Assembly: GCA_024516155.1 (NCBI GenBank)
Contig: JAJJXM010000150.1
Span: 1-32,280 of the forward strand
Length of the DNA stretch: 32,280 nucleotides
Origin: Pyronema omphalodes
Lineage: Eukaryota > Ascomycota > Pezizomycetes > Pezizales > Pyronemataceae
Direction of reading: 5' to 3'
A program made the position numbers and the translations under genes. The notes under the pieces are model-generated. The model saw only the letters and a list, made by a program, of their open reading frames with translations, was not told where the DNA came from and did no database searches. Of this stretch, positions 20,009 through 29,900 are shown piece by piece (positions within the stretch are counted from its first letter, which is position 1; every line of letters starts with the position of its first letter).

Positions 20009-20884
20009 ATGCAGTTCCGCAACGCTCTCATTCTCGCCGCCGCCCTCGCCCCTGCGGCCCTTGCCCACGGTACTGAGGACCACGGTGCTGCCGTCACCGT
20101 CACCTCCACCCACATTGTCACTGTCTGCGGAGCCTGCACCGGACACAGCGCCACTGCCGCCCCCGTTGCCGCCCCCTCTGCTGGAGCTGAGCAGCCTTCC
20201 TACGGAGCCGCCCCTGCTCCCGTTGAGCAGCCCTCTTACGGAGCTCCCTCTGCTCCTGCCGCCGAGGCTCCCGCTGCCCCTGCCGCCCCTGCCACTGAGG
20301 CACCCGCTCCTGCTGCTCCTGCTGCTCCCGCTGCTGAGGCCCCCGCCACTGAGGCTCCCGCTCCTGCTGCTCCTGCTGCTCCCGCTGCTGAGGCCCCCGC
20401 CGCCGAAGCCCCCGCTGCTTCCGCTCCTGCTGCTGAGGCCCCTGCCGCTTCTGCCCCCGCTGCTGAGGCCCCCGCTGCTCCCGCCGCTTCTGCTCCCGCT
20501 GCTGAGGCCCCCGCTGCCGGAGCCCCTGCTGCCCCTGCTGCCCCTGCTGCTTCCGCTCCTGCTGCTCCTGCCGCTTCCGCCCCCGCTGCTGAGGCCCCCG
20601 CTGCCTCCGCTCCTGCTGCCGAGACTCCCGCTCCCGCTCCTGCTGCTCCTACTCCTGCTCCCGTCCAGCCTCCTTACCCCGCTGGTAACTCCACCATGGC
20701 CACCGTCACCGGAACTGGATCCGCCACTGGAACTGGATCCCTCTCTTCCTCTTCCGCCGCCTCGACTTCCGCCTCCAAGTCTGCTTCCCCCAGCGCAATT
20801 GAGTCCGCCCCTGCCAACGCTGCTGGAAAGGCTGGATTCTCCCTCGCTGCCGCCGCTGTTGCCGTCGCTGCTTGGTTGTTGTAA
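20009..20884 (+). CDS. GPI-anchored Ala/Pro-rich cell-wall protein with small His/Cys head
   Basis: A single 291-codon exon. Residues 1-19 form a signal peptide (cleavage expected at ALA|H). The mature N-terminus is short and rich in His and Cys: His20, His25, His35, Cys40 and Cys43 (CGAC) and His46. Residues ~48-228 are a stalk of imperfect Ala-Pro-Glu/Ser repeats (APAAEAPAAS type), then a Ser/Thr-rich segment with one N-glycosylation sequon (NST), and a C-terminal GPI signal: a small-residue cleavage zone around Asn270 followed by a hydrophobic end (SLAAAAVAVAAWLL). Codon choice in the stalk is almost entirely C- or T-ending (GCT/GCC, CCT/CCC), consistent with high expression. It is expected at the plasma membrane or cell wall. 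No enzymatic domain is present; the role is unknown. Extended open frames in other phases come from the repeat. Confidence 0.88.
   Translation: MQFRNALILAAALAPAALAHGTEDHGAAVTVTSTHIVTVCGACTGHSATAAPVAAPSAGAEQPSYGAAPAPVEQPSYGAPSAPAAEAPAAPAAPATEAPAPAAPAAPAAEAPATEAPAPAAPAAPAAEAPAAEAPAASAPAAEAPAASAPAAEAPAAPAASAPAAEAPAAGAPAAPAAPAASAPAAPAASAPAAEAPAASAPAAETPAPAPAAPTPAPVQPPYPAGNSTMATVTGTGSATGTGSLSSSSAASTSASKSASPSAIESAPANAAGKAGFSLAAAAVAVAAWLL
20160..20670 (+). repeat. Coding Ala/Pro repeat of the GPI protein
   Basis: Imperfect tandem repeat of GCT/GCC-CCT/CCC-GAG codons; recurring 24-45-bp phrases such as GCTGAGGCCCCCGCTGC. Length polymorphism between strains is expected from such repeats. Confidence 0.85.
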
Positions 20885-23800
20885 AGATAGAATGGAGAGA
20901 GTAAAATTTATGTAATGATTAATGGTTAGTGGTGAAGGTAATGACTGTCTATGATATTGGGTTTTGGGTTATATACAAATGGGTTGGCTTCTTCAGTGTA
21001 GTTTAGGACCAGATTTTGGTTATAATGTTTGGAGATGAAAATATACGGCTTTTTAGACCGAAATAGAGAATTTGATATTCTTCAATTCATTCTTCTCGGT
21101 TTTCTCATGGTGAATTGACTCAAAGAATCGCATAAAATCTTTCATCAAATCCTTAATCCGAGGAAATCGGATTCACACCTAAAGCCGCGTGTGTCGTCGT
21201 TGTACCTTAGACTATGTAGAGTAGCGCGTTCGGATGGTCACACAACCTTGAACCCAACCGAACCAGCATATCTTCGCATCGGGCGGCATAGCACACTTGT
21301 GCCACTTCTTACACAAACCACCGAACATATCACACTGCATTAACGTCGCTATCAGGCTATAGTTTACGCCACTCGATGATGGAAAGTTGTCTTTCAACGG
21401 ATTCGATAGGGTGAATAGACATGTCTAGAACTGCTTGGAAATCGATGGCATAATTCGATGAACCGATGAACCGTTGGAGCGTTGGGGATGTTTAAAGCGG
21501 GTGGCTGTGAAAGATGTCTTCGATGAGCGAAGCGATGACTATCAACGAGACCGGGGAGCCACAGGAACCCCAGAGAACTCAGATGATGGCGGAGTGGGCG
21601 GAATGGGCGGAGTGGAGAATAACCAACAGGAGCAAATTCCAAACTCCGTATGGTGACCATACACATTTGAAAAAAAACGAGATGCACCTGTACACAAAGC
21701 ACAGACTCCAATAGTTTTACCTTTTACCTCAAACACGCTTCTTGAGAATTGATTGGTAAAGTACCACCGGTGGTTCCTGCGTCATATGTATCATGCCTTT
21801 TCGACATTGCTTACATTCCTTTCGTTTTTTTTTTTAAAAAAAAGGTTTTTATTTTTATTAATGTTTTTGCCTTGCATTGCACTGCATTGCTTTGAGTTGC
21901 CTTGTCTTACTTTCTCTTGCCACTATAGAGTCTGTTGGAACTTGGTGCAAGCAGTCCTCTTCATACATATGGTGCTACAGACTGCCTATCGCCACAGTCT
22001 GTTCAGCACTGTCTCAAATTACCAAACAATGTTTCACTATTTCATCGTTTCACCGTTTCCCAAGTGCCAGCACCAGCAATTTTTTTTTACCGGCAAAGTG
22101 ACGGAGTGACGGAGTGTTTCCGATACATACCATAAAATGACGAAAGGATGAGATGTGCGCACGGTCGTGGTACATACCTTTCCCCTAAGATGATAGGAAG
22201 GAAAATTACATAGGGATATGGAATTATCATTCATGGGAACTCCGAAGCCAGGAAGCCTCATCCCCGAAGATTTCGCACCATACCACAGTCCGCTACCGAA
22301 AAGCCACCCCCGGTTCGAAGGAAGGAAGGAAGGAAGGAAGGCTTTGAGCTTTCCAAACTTCAAACAACGGGTCCACTCCACTCATGGTCCTGTAGGCTAT
22401 GGCACCATACGCGGAAGGAAGGGGCGGCTTAAAGCTTTTCCTTTTTCCTTTTTTTTGTTCGGCGACGGGATCTGGATCCTGGACTCCTGGTGCCATCCTT
22501 TGCCCAGGCTCCACCATACCAATTTAGACTTTAGGAAGGAATCCAAAGGGACTAGTATTGATATGTATTAGATCAAAAGATCATGCCAAGTACAGGTATG
22601 GTGCAAAACGCCGTCGAAATTCAAAGTTCGATGTTCGATGTTATGTAGAAGCGCCGAGCCTGTTGGTCAATCGGGGCTTGGCTGGGCTTGGAAAAGCTTC
22701 AGTCTTCAGAGACAACCGAGAATTTATCGGCTAAAACTTCAGTACTCCAAGCCTCTCAGAATTCAGGAAGCGAGATGATGGATATGATGCTGATTCTTGA
22801 TGCTGATACTATGGCTAAACTCGTCTAACTAAGACCATAGAGTAGTACATAGCTTCTCGCGATGACAGCGATGACAGCGATGATAGCGATGAAGTTGCTG
22901 ATATGTATGTATGTACCTATGTACCAACATCTGCCAACATCCCTATACATTAGTTCAAGACTTCAAGTTCATCACCTGAGTAGACTTCAGTAAAGTGAAG
23001 CAGAAGTGGCAAAAAGTACAGAAACTCCCCGCGAAATTCTCCGAGTCGTGCTCGGATTAACCCGAAGACTTGAAGAAAAAGGAAGCCGATGTACATAGAC
23101 TTTCAAGCCGCGGTTGAGCTGGCAATCAGGATGGTTGGTGTTGCCTTGGTGTGGGCCGCTTGATTGTTGCATAGGAAGCGCTAAGGCTAGGTAATACCAT
23201 GATAGGGCGAGAAGATATTGATGATTAATACACCAAGGAATGTTTGCATTAAAAGAGTTAAAGCAGGCATATGTCACATCACAAATGGTTAAGTAATCAT
23301 ACAATACCGTGATTAGCTAATTATAAGTTTATTCTTACATGATTGTATGAATTAATCACCTTGATTATCTCGAAGGAATCCCCCAGCAATGGGTGTCGTG
23401 TCACCTAGCATAAGGTTACAAGACAAGTTCATCTCTATGATAAAGTGTCGTTATTGCACTCTATGTCAAACCCATGTACATAGGTGTAAAAGTGTTACAT
23501 TTCCCGCGCTACTTCACATCAGTTTAAGGCGACCGCAACCATACCGGACCGGCATAAAATGGCGATCCCCTCGGATCCGGCAGGTGAGATTTCTGCATGC
23601 CGGTTTTTTTTCCCCGACGGCCCGTGCACTGTATACGGCTTTTCCGAGTGATATATAATGAGTTCCTTGTTTACCTCATTGCAGTATGCATGGGTTGGCG
23701 TTGTACACACACAAGTACATATGTACTTCAGATACATACATATTCCAATTTCTACCAAACCCTACTGGCTATGTATTCTACTCGGTTACGAATTTTATGT

Positions 23801-24435
23801 ACGATGGTGATGGAATTTTAATGAATGGCGACGAATAATATGTATGCAGTGGTATGGTTACATACAACCATACAAACATCCAATCTCCTGCATTATGCAT
23901 ACAAACATTCCATACCGAAGCCACTGGTTGTAAGTTGTCAACTTTCTTGTCAGATGTTTAAGACTTGCAACTGGTTTCTATTGTTGGAACTGCAGAAATG
24001 ATCGGCAGGCAACACGTAGATCATTATCTCGGGATGAAGCGGGAGGCAAAAAAAAACACATTTCCTGCATCATGCTGGATGAACGAAATATACATGTGTA
24101 GATCTCGGGAGGAAATCCCATGTATTTGGTATGTATGACAGGCAACATTCCAATATACGTCGATCTCGGGACGTAGGGAGGAGCGGAGGGAGGAAGTTCC
24201 GCCTCTAAGAGACCTTGGAGTAAAAAGGAGAGAGAAAAACTTTGTACCAAGTTTGTATGTAACGTTTCAATGATACAGGGACAGGTGGAGTCTGTGGAAT
24301 TCTTGATGCGGTACAGGCCAGGTACAGGCACTGTAGCAATAGAATTATCTGCAGACATACCTCAATTTTAATCCACGTCGTCGATCTCGGAAGGAGAAGA
24401 AGGGAAGGTCGGATAAACAAACTTTATATGAATAC
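20885..24435. other. Gene-poor region
   Basis: I see no supportable gene in this 3.5-kb stretch; all open frames are short and compositionally non-coding. The first ~200 nt is likely 3' UTR of the GPI-protein gene. Other contents are a GGAA tetramer repeat (22319-22341), a GATGACAGC triple repeat (about 22861-22890), an interleaved inverted repeat at 23297-23359, and a degenerate direct repeat with TCTCGGGA motifs at 24006-24182. Confidence 0.5.
22319..22341. repeat. (GGAA)n microsatellite
   Basis: Five to six perfect GGAA/GAAG tetramers. Confidence 0.85.
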
Positions 24436-24440
24436 ATGTT

Positions 24441-24540
24441 TACCGCCACGGTTTTGGATTCCGGACGGTATTTCAATCTTGTCCTGCATGGGTTTTTCGT
24501 GGCTAGGTCTCGGTAAGTGTATGATTAAACAAATAAATAA
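24441..24540 (+). mobile_element. Second copy of the truncated non-LTR tail family
   Basis: This ~100-bp segment ends CTCGGTAAGTGTATGATT and then (AAAC/AAAT)n, matching the end of the 15880-15998 insertion apart from scattered substitutions and small gaps. It is flanked by a five-base direct repeat ATGTT (24436-24440 and 24541-24545), short enough to be coincidental. The left end differs from the first copy, as expected for variable 5' truncation. Confidence 0.5.
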
Positions 24541-24545
24541 ATGTT

Positions 24546-25170
24546 GAAACTTTCATCGGTTGATACTCTATATGCCGGTTTATACTTCCGCGGGCTGATA
24601 GACCCAAGAGGAATGTCCCCATCGGATGTGCGTGTGTGTACAAATGAAGCCCTTTTATTAAAGGGAACACATCATCATGACCACAAGAATCCATCAAGCA
24701 GTCCTAATCACGAGGCCCCGCCGCCCGACGTAAACTCTATCCATCTTGCTGTTCCTGTTCCTGAGCATAAATTGCCCCGAGCATGTACATCCTGCATACC
24801 CAAGCACTCAACCAGTATCACCCTGTACCTCGTACCTCGTACCTTACATCACTTTTCTCGCAAGCAACAGTTGTATGGTGCACCATATGGTGCCATACAT
24901 ATTTAAAGTGTGCTTCAAGTACGACGCTCCATCTAAGAGTCCATAAGGTAAACTCTATTCATGTTTCTGTTCCTGAGCATAAATTACATACATCATGCAT
25001 ACTTAAGCACTCAACCAATATCATCTTGTACCTTGTACCTCGTGTCTCGTACCTTACATAAAAACACGCCACTCCAACGCTAACAAAACAACACGTTTTT
25101 CGCTTAATTATCCTAATCGGGAAGTCGGAGAGAACTCTCACGGCTTCACGAATTCCACCCTCCGAGGCCC
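24546..25170. other. Upstream flank and possible 5' UTR of the LINE
   Basis: Holds a diverged ~115-bp direct repeat (24730-24849 and 24948-25059) and overlapping 12-bp palindromes at 24875-24892. The second repeat copy ends 111 nt before the LINE ORF1 start, so it could be part of the element's 5' UTR or simply the insertion flank; no target-site duplication was found to decide. Confidence 0.45.
24730..25059. repeat. Diverged direct repeat, two ~115-bp copies 218 bp apart
   Basis: Copies at 24730-24849 and 24948-25059 share GTAAACTCTAT, CTGTTCCTGAGCATAAATT, AAGCACTCAACCA and the closing CTCGTACCTTACAT. Substitutions I can align are mostly C or G in the left copy against T or A in the right copy. 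The sequence between and after the copies is not repeated. Confidence 0.8.
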
Positions 25171-26992
25171 ATGGCTCCCATGAAGCCTCCCCCCCCTCCG
25201 CGCTTCGGCCTCACCTCCGATATGCGCATGTTCGGTGGCAGCAACTCATCCCGAGTCTCCACGCCTGCCCCCGCCGCCGAAGACGACGTGTTTGGGTCCT
25301 CCGCACCCGGCACCCCAACGCGTCCCAGTAAAGACGCCCCCTCCGCAGCCCCAGGATCAGGTTGGTCCTCGGGGAGCTCCCTTTCTTCGTGCCCCAGCAC
25401 CGTGAAGAAACGCGCACACGTTGCGGCCTTCGGGTCGCTCGTGCAAAGCGAACTCCGTTCCGCCCCCGCGGTAGGTTCCCAGGCCTCCCCCCAAGTCACC
25501 GTGTCCCTTATGGACAAGTTGGCGGAGCGCCTCGCCGCTGCGGAGGAACGTTTGAAGGCTCTGGAGGAGCAAATACGTCTCCAGGAAGCCCGCCCATGCT
25601 CGTGCCCGCAGGCAAACCTCGCGACGTCGACCCAGTCTACCGCCCTGCGCCAGCCCCACCCTGTTGGCACCCAACAGTCTGCTCAGGCAGAGAAATCCAG
25701 AACTTCCTCCGTTGTCGTAGGCATGCCCAAGGCTGCCCTCATACCATCCCTCCCCGCCCTCCCGCGTGCGTCCAAACTCACCGCGGCCCAATCCTACGCC
25801 GCAAAGCTCCGCAGCAACCTCCCGGAGCTCCCCCCCCCCGCCCCCCCCTCCGGCGTGGCAGATCGTTCCCTCACGCAAACAGCTGAAGGCCCCCCAACGC
25901 CCTCCCAACTTCTCCGTCCCCGAAAAGAACCTCGCCGCTGAAGATCGCCGCATGATCTTCATCCCTCAGGAAGGCGCCCGCCCCTCGTCAAAACCAGACC
26001 AGGATTTCACCGCCGCCATCAACGTCTGCTTGCACCTCCGCGGTGCACCCCATTTCCACCGTGTAGCCCGAGTCTCCAGAAACTCGAAGGGAACGATCAC
26101 GGCTACCACCAACCCGGGAGTGAGAGCGGATTCACTAATATCGTGCTACCGCAACGAAATCCTCAATGCCATCCGCGAGGTTGACCGCTTTGTGGTGGAC
26201 GTTAAACCCATGGACAAATGGGTCAAGTTGAAAGTCCACGCCATCCCCCTCAATCGTTTTCTGGGTAGAGGAAGGAATGGCCTGCAAAAGCTCGAGCTTG
26301 AGTTGCAAGCCAACCACGACCAGCTCGAGGTCATCCCAGGTGCTCGTTGGTTGGGCAGCAGACGAAGCATTCGCGAGCGCTTTGAACAGGGCGAGATTCA
26401 GTCGTCCTCAGCTGTTTTTTCGGTGAAGGGAACCCCCGCTGCGCAAATGCTCATCGCTCGGGGCGCCCTCCTAGGATCCTCTCGTTACCGTGTCGAGCTC
26501 TTCAACCACAACGGCCCTGACAGTCAGTGCTCGGGCTGTCTTAAGTGGGGACACATTCGGGAGAAATGTCAAACCCCCAAGCTCTTCCGTTGCCGATTCT
26601 GTGGTCAGCACCACGCTTCGGAGGAACACAAGTGCAGCATGATAGGATGCTCCACCTCCAAGGGACTCCCGTGCCAGCATTCGAAGGAGTCTGCTCGTTG
26701 CGTCAATTGCAAAGGCAATCACTACGCCAATGCTCGCAACTGTCCATCCCGCCTTGAAGCCTTCGCCCTGGCCCGTCAGCGTCGCCAGATGTCTTCCTCC
26801 TCCGATCAAGCCTCCCCTACAGCGGAAGCCTCGCAACCAGAAGCAGACCCCTCCTCTTCCGCCTCCAGCGATCCACACGAACCCTCAACCACGGAGACCA
26901 CATCAGCCCTCTCCACCCCCCGTCCTGCAGCCACGGCGTCTGACCCAGACGCTATGGTCGATGCCGATGTGCCGGATAACACTCAATGCTGA
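25171..26992 (+). CDS. LINE ORF1 (Gag-like, three zinc knuckles), frameshifted at a C tract
   Basis: The ORF1 protein of such elements binds the element RNA. The first reading frame (25171-25941) encodes a Pro-rich start and a coiled coil (KLAERLAAAEERLKALEEQI). The second frame, open to 26992, encodes the nucleic-acid-binding part and three zinc knuckles: CX2CX4HX4C (CSGCLKWGHIREKC), then two CX2CX3HX6C (CRFCGQHHASEEHKC and CVNCKGNHYANARNC), followed by a Ser/Pro-rich tail. The two frames belong to one protein: the switch needs a net one-base change and lies within or near the tract of 10 C, G, 8 C at 25830-25848. Without the shift, ORF1 would be about 606 codons. Causes could be sequencing error, mutation of this copy or, less likely, programmed slippage. 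Confidence 0.85.
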
Positions 26993-29900
26993 AGTGCCTC
27001 ACGGTACTTCAACTAAATTGCCGAAAGAGCGGTGAGGCTCTGACGGCGGTGATGGAGAGCGGTCTCGCTCTGGGGGCGGATGTGGTGTTGGTTCAGGAGC
27101 CCCCGACCTTCCAAGGTTGGCGCCATCCAGCCTACGAGTTCCTCTGGGGAGGAAGGGTTCTGACGGGGAGACGGCGGGATTCAGCGTGGCAGCTTCGTCC
27201 ACGAGAGGACTTGGCTGCGCCCGGGGAAGGTGACCTCCAGGTGTTGGATGTCACATGCAGAGGTCATAAACAAGTACGTATTGTAAATGTTTATGACGCT
27301 CCGCGGACTGATGATGGAGTGCGCCCTGCACGCAATGCGGACTGGCGCAGGATTATAGGACGGGACACTATTCTTGCTGGCGATTTCAACGCTCACAGCA
27401 GAAGGTGGAACCCCCTGTGCGAGAGGCCACTCCATCATCAGTTCTTGGAAGATCTGATGGACTCATTCGATCTCCGCTATGTCGGTGATGGTAAGGAAAC
27501 CCACACCCAAACGGGCCAGATCCGACATAGCGTTATCGACTTAGTCCTGACGACGATGGAGCTTGAAGCCCACGTAGTTGCGAAGCTCCTCGATGACCCG
27601 AATCACTCCACAACGTCCGATCATGAGGCACTGATCTGGAAAGTGGACTCTGTGACGGTCCCAGAGGACTTCGACGCCCCAACTAGGGGATGGGCGGTTG
27701 GAGAATGGCTGGAGAGTGACGAAGGAGCGCGGAAAGCGGCGTTAGATTATCGCCATCGAAGCGAACGCAGACCGCTCCTATCCGATCACTGCTCCGAGAA
27801 CGATGTTGAAGAAGAGGTGGTTTGGGTACGTCAACAGTTAGTGGACATGCTGAACGCTCACGCTAGGAAGATTCGCATCACCGCTCGGTCTAAGAAGTGG
27901 TGGCACCCCGATGTTAAAGCAGCACGCAGCGAGTACGGCCGGAAACGGAGGGCAGCCAAGCGCGGTCAATGTTCGATAGAGGAAGAACACCGCCTCCGCA
28001 ACGCCTATCTCAGCACCCAACGTCGCCACAAACGAGAGTGTTGGGTTTCTTTCTTGGAGGGAGCCAACGGGGAGGCGGTATGGAAAGTCCTTCGCGCAAC
28101 CAAACCGCGAAATGCTGCGGTGGTTGGATCTCTTGAGGATGAACACGGCAACCAGGCTGACGAGGAGGATGCCAAACGTCGAATGCTTGCAGACGTTTCT
28201 TTCCCCCCCCCGAACCCATACCCCGGTCACAGTGGCAACGAAGGTCCCCCAGGACGCGGATTCCTCCGAGTGACCCAAGAACTGGTCTCCGATTCGATCC
28301 ACGGTCAGAGCAACTCCAAGGCTCCGGGTGGTGACGGGTTAGGAGTACCTATTATCAAGGCGCTCATGCGATGGGACCCTGAACGGGTGACTTCCATCGT
28401 CTATCACTGCGTGCGGCTAGGATTCCACCCAACCGACTGGAAAACTGCCAAAGGAGTCTGTATCCCCAAACCGGGAAAGACTTCCTACCGCAAAGCGAAG
28501 AGTTTCCGTATCATATCTCTCTTAAGCTGTCTGGGAAAGTTAGTAGAAAAGGTCGTCGCCACCCTCATCGCGGAGGAGGCCGAGAGGCTGCACGCTTTTC
28601 ACGCTGGGCAATTTGGTGGGAGAAGAGGTCGCTCCGCCGTCGACGCCGCAGCAGTCTTAATTGAGGCAGTTGAATTCGCTTGGGAAAAGCAGAAACTCGC
28701 GGGCGCTCTAATGATGGATGTTAAAGGGGCCTTTCCCACTGTCAATCGAGACTGCCTTATGAGGAAAATGCGGCGAGCAGGCATGGATGAATGCTACGTG
28801 CGGTGGGTATCTTCGTTTATGAGTGATCGAAGAGTCGAGATATCACTAGGCGGCGATTCAGGTACACCCATCGAGACGAACACCGGACTCCCCCAAGGAT
28901 CCCCCGTGTCCCCAGTCCTGTTCTTGATCTATATAGCCGATCTCGCTGATCATGTCGAATCAAGAGTCCCCGACGTAACAGGCCTGTCGTTTGTCGATGA
29001 TGTAACCTGGATCGTGACCGGTGATTCTGCTCGAGAGGTCTCCGATAAGCTTGAACGGTGTGCAAACGCTTGCTCGTGGTGGGCCTCCACCAACGCGGTG
29101 GTGTTTGAAACAGAAAAGACGGAAGCCATGCTTTTTTCTCGACGGAGGGGAGAGGCTAACCCTGACGAGGTCACAGTCTCGGTAGGTCCTCACCAGATCC
29201 CGTTCGCCTCGTCAGCCATCCGTTGGCTCGGCTTTTGGCTCGATCCAAAGCTCACTCTTAACCACCATCACCAAAAGTGGTTGACCAAAGCCAGGCAACA
29301 GCATGCTCGTCTGGCAAGGCTTTGTCGTGCTCAGGGACTCCCCCCGGGGAGCACTGCTAATCTGCAGAAGGCGGTAGTCCAGTCGGTGGCTATGTATGGC
29401 GCTGAGATTAACGCAGTCCGGCGCCTAAAAGGCAAGAGCTCGGGACGCACTGCTCGGCTGCAACTGCTCCTCAATAAGCAAGCACGAGCGGTCACGGGGT
29501 GCTTCAAAACGACCCCACTCGGCTTCTTGATGGCTGAAAGTGCCGTACGCCCAGCGGAAGCGCTCATCAAAGGCCGAGAAGCAAAATTTCGGTCACGCCT
29601 TCTCACTCGCCCCCGCCCCGCCCCCCCCTCGACCGGCACTCTACCGTCCCCGACCGCTGCGGCTATCACTCGGCTGCTTAAGCGCACGGAAAAAGCCTGT
29701 GGATTCGAAGCAGTCGAAAATGTCACAGTCCCCGACCGCTTTCGTCGCTTCCCTGTGGTGATCGCACCCAGGGCTGAAGCTGAAACCTTCGCCCGGAATT
29801 GGAGAAACCTCACGTCCACGACATGCATCTGGACAGATGGCTCTCGAATGGAGGGACATACGGGAGCGGGAGTAGTCCGCTACATCAACGGAGCCTTTCG

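Noticed and set aside
20061..20915. A 284-codon + frame rich in Leu and Pro within the GPI-protein gene
   Set aside because: Phase-shifted reading of the Ala/Pro repeat; lacks the signal peptide and GPI signal seen in the true frame.
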